Shown here: piece after piece, positions 1 to 12,260 of the stretch | Numbering within the stretch: position 1 is the first letter of the stretch | How the letters are laid out: every line of letters starts with the position of its first letter | NCBI GenBank assembly: GCA_022495005.1 | Contig: JAGYXB010000444.1 | Span: 124,001 to 188,000, forward strand | DNA length: 64,000 nucleotides | Origin: Rhyacophila brunnea | Taxonomy: Eukaryota; Arthropoda; Insecta; Trichoptera; Rhyacophilidae | Reading direction: 5' to 3' | Notes under the pieces: model-generated | What the model saw: only the letters and a program-made list of their open reading frames with translations | What the model was told of the DNA's origin: nothing | Databases searched by the model: none | Made by a program: the position numbers and the translations under genes

Positions 1-390
1 GTACTATCGTTCAATTGGAACAATTATGGTTCTCAGCTTCTTCAGTCCACTGTTCTGCGCCCCGCTTCAATTTTTTTTATAAAACTAGATAAGTCGGCTG
101 CCTATAAGTGCAATAATTTATGAAATAAATATTGTATTTTTTATGATACCTAGCTACATGTATATACCTACAATAATATCTTAAGAATATACTGGTAGTA
201 GGTACATATACTGAAATTCAAAGTTTTTTAGAGTTAGTTTGTGTAGGACGTAGGTCAGGGTTTGTGAACCTTTTTACATACGCGTGCCGAGCAATCATGG
301 TACAAAAATAGTTTTTAAAAATCCTATTTAAAAAATGATGATGTTCTAGATACTAATTACAGAACATAGCACACGTATAGCTTTATCACT
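1..390. other. AT-rich spacer, no gene seen
   Basis: No coding signal or recognisable element was found. The stretch has poly-A/T runs and scattered TACCTA/TAGGTA words typical of the rest of the window. Confidence 0.5.
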
Positions 391-394
391 TTTT

Positions 395-1171
395 GAAGTT
401 ATACTTCTTTTGGCGCATTTGGGAAAACAGATCAGAGTGTATTTTTGGCGTGTGACAAAAGTGCTTGCGCCGATGTAACGCATTTGGCGTGAGACAGAAG
501 TTGCGCGCGCCGATACAACACAATTTATTATTATACGTGTTGTAAACATAACCAATATTGTGCCATAATAAATATATATATATATATTGTGTCATAATAA
601 ATGTTTATAAACAAATTTCTGGAGACTAACATTCTACATTGTTAATTTATATTCATAAAACTTTATTTATATTGGAGTGTAGTTATATTTATTTTTCATT
701 GTAAAGATTGTGTATCAAGATTTGAGGCTATTATTTATGAGTAAAATTATATATCAATAAATAAATAAATTTTGTGAATGTTGAGTTGGTAAATAATTCA
801 AACAATGGTAGGTATGTTGTAAATTTACAATATTTAGACATTTCATACACAAAAATACATATTTTTACAGTTTAGGATAATATTTGTCGTAGGTACCTAT
901 ATCCCATGTCAATTTATTCATTAGACGCTTATAATAATTATTATGTTTCATCACAAAAGCCAATATCACGTTTCAGTTAAACCATTAAATAGGCTATGTT
1001 TTACTTTTGATTTGTAATTAATTATTATTGTTAACGAAAATAGTTGTACAGTCATCTGTAAGCAAAGATGGTTGAAATAGCGGTTTGCTAAATTTTTCAA
1101 ACACAGGTTTTTTGTTTTGTTACGCCCAAGAAGTATAACTTCTAACGCGCGTACATAAGTACACACACCGA
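395..1171. repeat. dispersed repeat with inverted GAAGTTATACTTC ends
   Basis: The words GAAGTTATACTTC (395-407) and GAAGTATAACTTC (1130-1142) are in inverted orientation, each followed or preceded by GGCGC/GGGCG-type sequence, so they may be the two ends of one old element. Inside the left end, two imperfect direct copies of a GGCGTGWGACARAAGT-like unit lie about 39 bp apart (447-514). The block 1128-1171 is identical over 44 bp to 45595-45638. Short open frames here (for example 966-1343 on the minus strand) run through the repeat and are not credible genes. The element class is not known to me. Confidence 0.5.
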
Positions 1172-1423
1172 CTTTTTTTTCAATTACGCCGTTCATTTCG
1201 GTCCACCAATTTTGAAACTGTCTCCCAGAAATACCTACTACTAGCTTCACCAAATTTTGTTTCTTATTTGGTGCAGTAATTTTGTTGTGCGTAAAAATGA
1301 AATCGTTTGTTAATGTTTTAATTTTATGCACAAACTGACACAAGAAATGCTCCGATCAGATGAGGCATTCTCTCGTTACAGTGATCTCAATCATCGTAAA
1401 CCGATCAAAATTAAAGGTTCGCG

Positions 1424-1700
1424 GTGCGGCATTCCCCGCATTATAAAATTTTATGTGACGCACAAAGTCTAAGGACCGACCTATGTGACTGCTATTTTTT
1501 ATACAATGCGATTTATTATTATTACAGGTTTTTTTTCTTCAAACGCGCGCCATGCAAAATCATCTCGCGTGCCAAAGGTTTTACCACCACTGACCCAGGT
1601 GGTACCTATTTATCAGCTGGCAAAAACCACACGAGTTGCTAGCTCTCTTCAGCCGACTGGTAGCATGATATACAAAACGCTACCGTTCGGCTGAAGAGAG
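1424..1700 (+). other. possible non-coding exon ending at a splice-donor-like site
   Basis: This is a repeat-poor, slightly GC-richer stretch. An acceptor-like run (TTATTATTATTACAG) ends at about 1527, and GAGAG|GTAAGTAG follows position 1700, a good match to the metazoan donor consensus. No convincing reading frame spans it. The final 58 nt fold into the hairpin listed separately. The exon interpretation is inference from splice-like words alone, which also occur by chance in AT-rich DNA. Confidence 0.2.
1643..1700 (+). ncRNA. 58-nt near-perfect hairpin (possible small-RNA precursor)
   Basis: The 22-nt arm at 1643-1664 pairs with 1679-1700: 20 Watson-Crick pairs, one G-U and one mismatch, around a 14-nt loop (1665-1678). 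Arm and loop sizes resemble a microRNA foldback, but pairing does not visibly extend below the 22-nt stem, whereas animal pri-miRNAs usually have about one further helical turn. Neither arm matches an insect microRNA that I recognise. Alternatives are the palindromic end of a mobile element or chance. Transcription is not shown by the sequence. Confidence 0.25.
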
Positions 1701-3697
1701 GTAAGTAGGTACTCGTATGTCGTATGCATTTTGCGAGCTGCTCGTATGTTTATCGGCCGTTTAATGTCCAGGAGAACATTGTCCATTATGTCACGATGAA
1801 TACTATTATTTTGACAAGATTCTTACAAACTTAATACATAAATCTATGCATACTGACGGGTTTATAAGGACCTACATATTATGATGTTTATCTTCTATAT
1901 TTAAAGAGTTTAGGTAGGTAAAAAATACGAACATCAACTTATATAATAAAATGAATTTGAATATCAAATTAAAATAACTTAAATATCCCCACTCTTTGAT
2001 TTTTGTTTAGTTGGGTAGACAGCAAATAATACCTACAACTCATAAATTCATCAGAATCTAGCTATTTTACTAAATTTAATAGAGTAATAGACCCTCTCTA
2101 AAGCAATTAAATGGTGTAATATAATTACCTACATAATTAGGCATTTCGTTATATTTTACGTCGGTAGGAGAATAGACGGACATGGAATATTGGGGAAAAT
2201 GTTTTTTTTTTTAAATTTGAACCCATAATAAACATTGGTCATACTACACGTATAGATACAAAACATACCTATTTAGGTAGGTATGTGTGTGCTATCTTAG
2301 GTTACGCCAATACAGAAAGAGTGTGTAAAGGCAAAGCATAAAATAAGTAAGCAACTCCGCCAGAAGCGCTGGTTGGTGCTTTTATAATTTTTCTCATCAA
2401 AAGGTTATACAAGAAAAAAACATAAGACGGAAATTTATATGCTAAATTAAATGCAATGATAAGATGTGATGTTTGGCATCAAAGCTCCTATTTGAATTTT
2501 TCTTGATAACAATTTTAAAATATACGTTCTTATCTTTATGAATTTATCCTTTTTGTATACCTACCCACCTTCATATTATGCATGAAGGTAGTTATCTGCC
2601 TGCGCCTATACCTATACATAGTATGTATAGGTATAAAAAAGAATATCTAGAGTTATTATATGAATATAATAATATAACCTTCGTATTTTTATATACTTAC
2701 GTACCTATCGTTGATCAGTGATGAAGGGTGCCCGTTGAAGGAAGTTGGCTGTGATACGTAGGTACCTAACTGAAAAAGTCATAGGACATGAATGCTAAAT
2801 TTAATTAAATTAAAATATTTAGAGAAAAATGGCTCCCGTTGGTATTTTATACTATTGAAATTTTTTAGGCGATAAAAATCTGTTCTTCTTAATAAGGTAG
2901 GCTTTCAATATTTGCCTAGTAGATACCTAGGTATGGACTCTTCGCTAATGTAGTATATGCTCAAAAAGTCAAAACTAACTATATTTGGAGAAAAAACAGA
3001 ATACTTATGTAATTTGTTTAAAATCAATTCCAGAATATGTTCTCTAGTCAGACTTAATAAAGACGCAACGATAATGTATTTTTACATAGGTATCTGCATA
3101 GCTTCTTATTTATATGAAAATATTGGAAACGTGTAGGTAATATATACATATCCATATAAACAGGAAAAATGACGAGAGGGTAGAATATGTATGTGGAACA
3201 AATTGAAATAGGTATGCGGCTAAAAACCCTATACCTACTAGGCACTTACTAGGGTTGAAAATATACAGTAATATATGCCACACACAGGAATAAGTTTTGA
3301 ATTTTTATTGAATCGGTAAAACAGTGTTTTCCAATATTCACCATCTTCTTTGTATGCTTTTCGAATACAAAGTGTACTGGAAAACTTCATAATGCGTATG
3401 TTTTATATCCAAAATAGGTCCCGCTTCTCTTTTTGGATGATTACGCCCCTGGCTAGACAAAGTGCCGAAGCTCGCAAACTTTTCTGAAAGAAATACCTTC
3501 TCCATGTCGTTTGGCTTTTGAAACTTTTTGGTTCTTGCAGAGAGATTGGATTAGTTTTGGAAAGTTTCTACTCTATTCAGACAGTGGCGCGGCATATGCC
3601 AGGGTTTATAATATAATTGTAAAATAACTTCCTTGAGATGTTTAAGTAGGTACCTACATGCCGTATTGTTTCAGTATGGCTATACATCCTCAATGTT
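1701..3697. other. AT-rich spacer with small palindromes
   Basis: No gene seen. The clearest structure is a 12-bp perfect stem with a 5-nt loop (2607-2635), built from the TATACCTATACA word. An 8-bp stem (about 2569-2588) sits just upstream of it. Both are made of the TACCTA-type simple words common throughout the window, so a function need not be assumed. Confidence 0.5.
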
Positions 3698-3809
3698 CAA
3701 TGATAATAAATAGTCATTACAATATTAAATTATTCCAAAGTGGTGCTTTTTCACAATGATAATAAATAGTCATTACAATATTAAATTATTCCAAAGTGGT
3801 GCTTTTTCA
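3698..3809. repeat. tandem duplication, two 56-bp units
   Basis: Units 3698-3753 and 3754-3809 are identical at every position, followed by the first four bases of a third unit. The unit contains no coding signal. Perfect identity implies a recent duplication, or an assembly artefact. Confidence 0.9.
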
Positions 3810-3813
3810 CAAT

Positions 3814-5129
3814 AATAATAATGTAAACATTTAATAAGTATCTTTAAGTAGGTATATAAACATAATAAAAAAACATTAGGTAGTTGAATTTATCTTTAAA
3901 ATAACACTTATCACTATTCACGAAAAAAAATATTGAAGATAAAATAACTTTTTTTGTATGAAGCAGTTTTAAATAAGTTATTCAAGAAAATTTACTCGTT
4001 ACATATTATATTTTAAATGAACATTTTTAAAATGAACAAATACAAACCTAAATAGGTAGGTAGGTACTCACCGAAATTAATTATTTATTTTCCATATTTT
4101 TTGTGGGTAACCTATATAAAATGTTATAATTTAATCTAATTTAAATATGTCATAGTAGCTACCTAATAGTCGTATTGCTACTTATTTCATCAATTGACAC
4201 TTCCCCATTGAAGCGGACGAAGCCGGTCCTGATGATTATTAAATTATGTGGAAGAAGCATTAAGTATCTAACTACATATTGTGCTTTATTTTAATTGTTA
4301 ATACATTTTAATTCTTTAAAACGTCATAAGAATTGGCGCTTCGGCATACAGGCAATCTAAAATTCTATTTGTGAAGCGTTTGGTGGTTTCATTAAATTTT
4401 ATTTTGTATAGATGTTTTCGTATAGGTTACATGTATACATGCATATATACATATGAATATTAGATTATTTTATATTTGAATAAACAAATGGGTACCTATG
4501 CCGCTTCGCTATTTTAAGTTTTTTCCCGCCCCTGACTGTGGCTAACTAGACTAGAGTTTCTGTAAGCTTGGAGATTATTTTAGCTTCTTTGTGAAGCTTA
4601 TCAAAGATTCTCGCCGGCTTGATGTGTTAACTCACGCTCATAACAGAAAGTTTTAGAGATGCTGCTTTGCTGTAATGGTGGGAGAGAACTAATCATTTTC
4701 GTAGTAAAAAAAAAACTATCCATTTACTACTCAAGTTTGAATTATTTTGTTGGCAACGATACCAATCATAATGAGGTGAAGTCGGTACCTACATAATATG
4801 TAACCACCTAACTAGGTAGGAACTACTCAAAATACCGAAATCGAAAATATTAAAAAAAAAAATACTTTTGAAACATTTAAAATGATAAATAGTATGTATG
4901 TAGTTAAATCAGTACCCCACATTGAACAATAATAATTATGGCACAACATTATCTAATTATTATTATTAGCAGTAACTTGCAATGAGAATAAAAATATAAA
5001 TGTTCAAATCTAAGGAATTTATATCGATTGATTTGAATTTTTCGTTTAAATTTGAATTCAAAAGGATTCCAAACATGGTCAAATTCTTAAAATATGCAAT
5101 CCTAAGCAAATAATGAAAAAATGCATAAA
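3814..5129. other. AT-rich spacer, no gene seen
   Basis: Nothing definable as a gene. Around 4500-4532 the run CGCCCCTG resembles the right end of a hAT-type element, but no partner with a matching target duplication could be found. Confidence 0.45.
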
Positions 5130-5189
5130 AAATCTATTGTGGCAGGGTGTAGCCATCAGCAGAAAGTATTCAAACAAAATCACAGTCAC

Positions 5190-5725
5190 AAATACCCAAT
5201 AGACCAAGTGACTAACAACGTCCATTTCTCGTAAAAACAAAAATCCGTTAATAACTACCTACAATCTTTCGATGGAGGCCCATACTGCCCTTCCAAGGAA
5301 GAAGGCAGTAACTCGCAAAATTTGTAAAATTAAGTTATGAATGCCATCCGTTAGATAATTTTGAAAGCTCTAATATATTCTGTTCACTTTTTAAAATCAT
5401 TATTATCACTAAAATACTATTAAAATCCTTAGTGAAAAAATGGACATCTGCTAAAATAATACACATTTCTTAGCAAAAAGACAGTCATTGCACCTATTTA
5501 TTACAGTTACTGCTTGTTTATTATTACTATGTTTGTATTTTAACATCCTACTAATAAAAAATATCACCGTTTTTTATTAATTCGCAGTACCTACCTACTT
5601 AAATTTAAAAAAAAAAACACATTATGTCATTTATCCCGAAAGTGTGTGAGAGTCAGTTACTGCCTTCTTCCTTGGAAGGGCAGTATATTATGATCCTTTT
5701 GATATTGAACATGGTGATGTAGGTG
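5190..5725 (+). mobile_element. SINE 3' remnant interrupted by a MITE
   Basis: The words CATTTCTCGTAAAA, AAAATCCGTTAATA and ATGGAGGCCCAT (5223-5282) match, in order, the 3' body of the tRNA-derived SINE seen complete at 36731-36965. After the inserted element, ATGATCCTTTTGATATTG and CATGG (from 5690) match its tail. The tRNA-like head is not recognisable. The split shows that the SINE was present before the MITE at 5282-5686. Confidence 0.65.
5282..5686. mobile_element. non-autonomous DNA element with 32-bp perfect inverted ends
   Basis: Bases 5282-5313 are the exact reverse complement of 5655-5686. Each end is itself nearly palindromic (ACTGCC-CTTCC-AA-GGAAG-AA-GGCAGT), so each could fold into its own hairpin. 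The interior is AT-rich with no reading frame for a transposase. It lies within a SINE tail. Comparison with other SINE copies suggests a very short AT or TA target duplication with an extra base, so the superfamily is unresolved. Confidence 0.75.
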
Positions 5726-8700
5726 TACCTACCTAATTTTGTTACCATCATCGAACATAAGTAGTGATGAACCGTAAAAAATAGAATAAGTAAATATGGT
5801 TTACTTTCTTCCGGTTTTATAGATTCCAAATGGAGTGACATATGACATGTACCTACTTACCTATGACATTTTCATGTAAATATTCAAAAATATTATGAGG
5901 TAATAAATCATTTGCCTATTGAGTGTGTGGACAGTTAAGTACCTAACACTATAATTTATTTTATATTCTAACGTATGCAAGTTTGACATTATTAACTTAA
6001 AGTATTATGCATATGTGTACTACTGACAGATTCGCTTTGTATAAATTGACACACTTGATTCACTGTTAATTAAAATCATCAGTTTTATGTCCTTGGTCTT
6101 CATTGGGTAAGACTGAAATAAGTTTATATAGATAATAATATTAAGTTGGTAAAATTGCGCGAGAATTTCAACGCGCGAATCACATTTACATATAAATAAT
6201 CGGTTGATGTAGCCGGAGCTCGCGGAGCGACGACTCTCACTTAACATGTAAATTGTTATGTTCGTGATCCTAACTTATTTTGCTTATAAAGTAAGATGTA
6301 TAAAACTCACTCCGAGAGAAGTGAAAAATAACTACACCCAGGCAGCAGCTAAATTTTTGGTCGTCATATATGTATACATGTAAAGGTAAGATCTCTCACA
6401 CACTGATATCCCCAATGTAGTTTTAAGCCCTTTAATATCGTAATACAATGATTTAAAACTCCATCTCGAATTTTACGTTTTTCGATTAAAATTTTGTTGC
6501 TTTAATTTTTAATTAATCAGTATAATCTCTAACTGATAAGATTATGATTCAACGGAAACACTAGAAGTAGTTGTTTTGGCTACCTATGTAGGTACTGTCT
6601 TCTCGATAACGTGTTGCCAGTCATGAATCATGACACATTTCTTTGTCAATACAGCTGTAAATAATGCTACCTTTTCCTTTACCATAATTGGATATAAAGT
6701 CCAAATATGATGTAAAACGAATCCTGGTGCAATTAAAGCAATTCAATTTCCATCACATAACTCTTTATAAACTTTATCAGACCTTTGAAACTACAATTGT
6801 AATATTATTAGGTAAGTATTATGTTTGTTATTTCTAAGACATTAATTTATAATACTTACTTACCAACTTGAATAATTTTCATTTTAAGTTTTTATCTTGT
6901 TTTGGGATAGATACTCATAAAAATCTGTAAAGTCCATTAAAAAGGTGAACTTAAATTATAATTTTTTTTGCGTAAGTGGTCACATAATCCAGGTTGGAGA
7001 AGGACTTATTATTGTATTTTATTAACTTATACTTTTTTAAATACACTAAAATATTTTTTTACGTACAACTATGTACTTATAATATGATTGTAATATTTTT
7101 TAATCATATTCGACCAATGCCATATAGACAACATCTTTGCTGTACAAATAAACTTTTCATACTATCCGAAAAAGTGGTAGGTAAATAGGTACCTGAGTAT
7201 TTAAAACCTTGATTTTCCCATATCGTAATTTTTTCTTTTTAACACACAAAATTATTGAGGATGAATAGTCTAATGTACCTAAACTAAACTTTTCAAGCTT
7301 ATTTTGGCTTACAGAAATTTAAAAAGTCATGGACTTGTTTCATGTTGTGTGATTGACGTGAAACTAACTTTATCAGTAGACCAAGGGTCCCCTTTTGTGC
7401 GTTGTTTTTTCACATTTAGGCTCTATCTCTATGGAAGAAAATTGTATTCATCATCTTTTTATAGGTATACCTATATCGGTAATATTATCCACATTCACCT
7501 GGGTTACCTACTAATGAGTAGCTTCATTATTAAAATTTTGATACTTAATACATTATTATATAGGTACCTACATTATAGGAAAGGTGTAAAAAAAGAACAT
7601 ACTGACTTATTTTTTAATAAAAATAATATCAACACATAATGCAATTAAATATAATAATATACTTAATTAGAGCGCAGAATTAGAATAACAGTTTTTATAT
7701 ACTGACATATTTTTAATATTAAATTAGTAGGTACTTACCTATGTAACAAGAATTTAATAAAACCTTACTTATAGCAAAAACCATGTACCTACTTACCACA
7801 ATAATTCTTCTAACTATACTAAGTCTTCTATTATTTACTTACTTATGTCATTTTACCCCGACTAGGGGATTTTAGAAATTTACTTTAACAAACTTTACCG
7901 TTTTACACACAGGTAATCGTAATGAGTTTACATCAAACATGAAAATTAATAGCGGCTACGTAAATTATATTTTTATTGAATAATATGAGATACCTATGTA
8001 TGACATTAGCTTTTAATGACAAGCAGCGAAAATATTCGATTTGTTTTAAAAAAAAAAAAAAACTATTTCAACTACTTAACTGGTAGGTTGGTATATAATT
8101 TACCTAGATACCTATGGCTGTTTTACGCGAAATAAGTACGTATTGGTGAAAGCTAAAATAAACTAAAACATGCCATGGGTTGTTTCTGACTAAGATGATC
8201 GAGACAAGTTCATTTTGTCACACTATTTTATTCTGTAACCTTTTCCCTACATATTAACAGGATACGAATATTCAGGCGTTTGGAGGATTTAAGGAAGACT
8301 TTAATTTAATTTGATTAGAAATACATACAGGAATATCTACTACATAAAATTAAGATTTACTAATTGAAACCGAGCTATCGGCTTATTTTGGTAAGTTATC
8401 CTTTAAGGAGTGGGCACCTACCTATAAGGATCGTGTTTAGTTAGCGCGCGCAAAAACGTCGTAAAAGCTGGCTATATAATTAATCAAAATTAAAAAGCTT
8501 TTGATACTGAACTGATTTTTATACATCCAATAAGTCATGTTTACTCGATTATATTTGTCAAAATTAATTATGTGAGTATTTATTTATTCGTAAATTATAT
8601 AGATTTACTCTCGTAATAAAATCTATTTCTCTGTAAGGTTGTATTAGTACCTAATATTAATAAATTTATTCCAATTATTTATACATATTCTTAATTACAA

Positions 8701-9739
8701 CAATTTACTGAAAATATCTTACATACTTATCTACATTATGTACATAATGTTATCTATCTTATTATAAGAAAATATTATGATAAAATTTATTCATCTCCTA
8801 GAATCAAAGTTCCTTCAATCAAAGACCTTTTATCATTAATTGATAAGTAAGTAGATGTTTACTACCAATATTTTGTTGAAAAGTCATTTATTTTTATAGG
8901 TAAATTATGTATTGTTATTATAATATTAATTGGGCAGGATATTTTTAATGTACGTACCATAAATAAAATATATTGTTATTTTAGTATAATATTATGTTTA
9001 TTGATAGTTTTCATTTACTTTTGTTACTAATAGTTTCGAAATATTTTGAACTGGATTTATTTTATGATACATGAGATGAATTCAAATTAATTTAAACTGC
9101 GTCGATTGTTATGAAAATAAAAATATATTTACTAGGTATCTACCTATACCTAGTTTTATTTTCATTCATTATGTAAGTACCTACATAAGTGCTTAGAAAT
9201 TAAAACGAATACTTATTATGTAGGTACAATTTGCTAAACGGTATTTACCTACACAAATTCAATTAGGCATTAAAAAAACGTACAACGAAAATTTCCTCTT
9301 GCAAAAAATAGCCATCTAAAATTTTTATTGTTTAATTTTGCCTCCTCTTTTTAGCTCGTCCTTATTTTTGTGCTCAGCATTAAAACTAAAAACGTCAGCG
9401 ATTTCTTTAAATCTTTCATCGCTGTTATCTTGGGTGGTCTCGTTCAAATATCTATGTATATTTTTGAATTTATACAGAATAAAATTAACCGATTGCATTC
9501 AGATTAAGTATTAATATTATTATAATCTTGATTGTTTTTAGGAATTTATAATACACACCTGCATGCATATAATCTTGCAGAGGTTTGCATTGGTACCTAC
9601 CTAACGACGATTGTCTGATGGTTTAATTTTAAGAGTAGTTAATAGTGAATGAAAACTAATTTCCATCTCCAAAACATAGTTTTTAAAATTTCGAAAATAA
9701 TAAAGATATATAATACGATTAGAAAGGTACATATATAGA
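5726..9739. other. AT-rich spacer, no gene seen
   Basis: Long repeat-word-rich stretch. Short open frames (up to 111 codons at 7304-7639 +) have the low-complexity Phe/Tyr/Ile-rich composition expected of translated AT-rich non-coding DNA and no domain that I recognise. Confidence 0.5.
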
Positions 9740-9930
9740 TATAATATGGCAATCATGTCCAACGACGCACTACGACACTCGCAGGAATGAGAGAAAGAGA
9801 ATATTTGAATCCCTCCGCTTTAAACTGAGACGCAGTTTCTAAGTAACGTCACGCAGTGGGAGAATAGTTTGACGATGAGTGCACTGAGTGCTCAAAACGT
9901 AATTGTTCGACATTTTCGTTTCTCAAGATT
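9740..9930. promoter_or_regulatory. repeat-poor unique block
   Basis: Compared with its surroundings the block lacks TAGGTACCTA words and is less AT-rich, with mixed-sequence tracts such as GACGCAGTTTCTAAGTAACG. This is the appearance of constrained non-coding sequence or an unrecognised exon, but no reading frame is convincing. Regulatory function is inference only. Confidence 0.2.
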
Positions 9931-10039
9931 TGAGAATCCTCGAATTAGAGTAGGTACTTATAGTTTTCTTCTCGATATTTCGAGATTGCTTCTTGAGAAA
10001 TATCTGTAAGTAGGTATCTAGGTATTTTTTTTAACTTAC

Positions 10040-10440
10040 CCGGCCCAAATTTTTAAGGGCGATATTTGAGAAAATCAAGGAAACTAGGAACTAAATTAAG
10101 GAAACGAATAGTTTGAATTTTTTTGCATTAATAATTTGCTTTTGATATTTAAATTCGAGACCATTTTATATGCTTTTCTTACCATTTTTTTCATTGGCAA
10201 ATTAAAAATAATCCCTTCCGGGGAAAAGTCAAGATTTTTTTTTAGGTTTTTTGTTCACAAAAAAAATTCACTGGAGAATTTTGAAAACTTGCTTCCGGTT
10301 CAAAACATTTTGCTTTACTTATCCAAAGATAGAAGAAATGCCCAAAATTTTGTTGACTGGCGAATCAGTAATTCCGTTCCGGAGTTTTTCCTAGTAAGTA
10401 TTTCCATACTTAAAAATTTATAGAATTCTCGAGAACCTAC
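10040..10440. promoter_or_regulatory. repeat-poor unique block
   Basis: Homopolymer-rich but lacking the TAGGTACCTA words; a 95-codon open frame (10136-10423 +) shows only low-complexity composition and no domain. Whether it is constrained cannot be judged from one sequence. Confidence 0.15.
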
Positions 10441-12089
10441 TCATACTAATTAATCTAATCATTTTTGAAAAATGAAAATTATTCTTAAAATTTCGGAAAA
10501 AATACATGAAAAAACACATGTTTACGAAAAAAGTTAAATTATTTCTTGATTACCTACGAACTCTAACCAAAACTTTTTTCATTTTCATGACAAATGGAAA
10601 ATCGAATATTTCTTTGTGATGCTGTAAATGGTAGTGTTTAATATTTTATACCACTCCAGTCCAGTGTTCTCAGCCAAGTTGTCGAAGATTTTTTTTCTGA
10701 ACACGCTCTAAAACAAGCTTATAGAAAACCTCATAAGGACTCCAGATAATGGACCCATACCTACTCAAGAATACTCCGTACTAACAACACATATACATGT
10801 ACGAATCCGTTATCAACCATACTTGTTATTTAACTTTATATTACTATTTACTCATTTACTGGTATATATTATGTACCATTGATAGATATTGTCCCTTGTC
10901 GGTAGGAGGGCGATGTATTTACTGCGGCATATTCTAAGTGGCGAAAAATTTAGCAATCCAAAAATACGTCACACAGTTAGTAGGTACCTACCTAGGAATC
11001 CACATTATACATAGTAGTATTCTTGGCTTCTATTATAATAATTGATCTCATAAGTAATTATTAATCTATTTACATAATGCACATTTTCTCAAAAGTAGCT
11101 ACATTGCTTATTTATATAACTAAGCGCCTAGTTATACATACATATAAAATGTTTCAGCTTGTTATTTCGGAAAATATATTTTCAGTTTATGAAAGTTTCA
11201 TATTGAGAGCTCAGTATTCAAAATATATGCGAGGGTCCATAATAACTGGGCTTAACCGCATACATCAACCATCTAAGTAGATTCCAGCGTAGATATATAG
11301 GTATATCAGAGGTGCTCAACATATATATTATATACCAATAATTTATAAATATACCTACCTATTACCTAAGTACTTATAGGTACTTAACAAATAAATCTGA
11401 AACATATTGTGTGAATTCCAAGAAGATAATTTATTGTGTATTATGCATTAAATAATATTTAGTTGGTAAGTAGGTGTAGTAAGCTATCGATTCGCTGAAT
11501 ATACACTTGAAGGTGTCCTAGTCGAATCCAGAGGGGCCAGAAAATCAATTTTTTTCTGGTTTTATTATTTTAAATGCAATTTGCTTAATTTTGTGCTAAA
11601 TTTATTAAGCTTCTATATTTGTAGATTAATTATTAGAAATTATCAGGTTACAAAAATAAAAATTGAAATTTCGATTTCAAATTTAAATTACTTATCATGT
11701 AAATTTTGTAAATCATAAATGTTGTTACTTTTTTCTTTCATTTCCGCTCCTTATTCGAAGCATATGGACATTATGCATCTTCGCAGGTCATGTCAACCTT
11801 CAACATTCCGTAGCTTCACCGTTTACCTACATCTTATGGGTGGAATTTAATAATTCTTGGAAACGCCTCCTATAAATTTTCTATTATGTTTACGGATCAT
11901 AAATTCATCTAGTCATTAAATTTTGTGCAAATTAACTTTTGATTTACTCAATTTTTGTGTTTTATTCCATTAATCTCACGTAACCTCTGGGTCAACCATT
12001 TTTATATAGGTATCTATATTTTATAGTTCACTAAGAACAAAGATGTATTAAGTATTGCATACTACTTTCAACAAAACCTCTGTGTGCAG
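10441..12089. other. AT-rich spacer, no gene seen
   Basis: No recognisable genes, elements or strong motifs. Confidence 0.45.
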
Positions 12090-12260
12090 AGCATAGATTA
12101 AATAAAATCCCGTGCGGTGGTTGGCAACATTAAACTTGTGCACGCGCACGCCATATTGTTATACCTTTGCGGGAACGTTGCAGTTCCAGGATGCCGGAAT
12201 CCGGTTGGCTTGAAGAAAAAACCGGCCAAGTTGAGATTCTTGTAACGTATCTGAAGCATG
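12090..12260. promoter_or_regulatory. repeat-poor, GC-richer block
   Basis: Mixed-sequence tract including CACGCGCACGCC and ATGCCGGAATCCGGTTGGC, distinct from the AT-rich flanks. No open frame of note. Candidate conserved non-coding element, by appearance only. Confidence 0.2.

Noticed and set aside
966..1343. 125-codon minus-strand open frame
   Set aside because: It covers the dispersed 44-bp repeat and has no recognisable domain.
3584..4532. A hAT element from CAGTGGCGCGG to CGCCCCTG
   Set aside because: The ends share only a few bases and the flanking 8-mers do not match.
7304..7639. 111-codon plus-strand open frame
   Set aside because: Low-complexity Tyr/Leu/Ile-rich translation of AT-rich DNA, with no domain or splice context.
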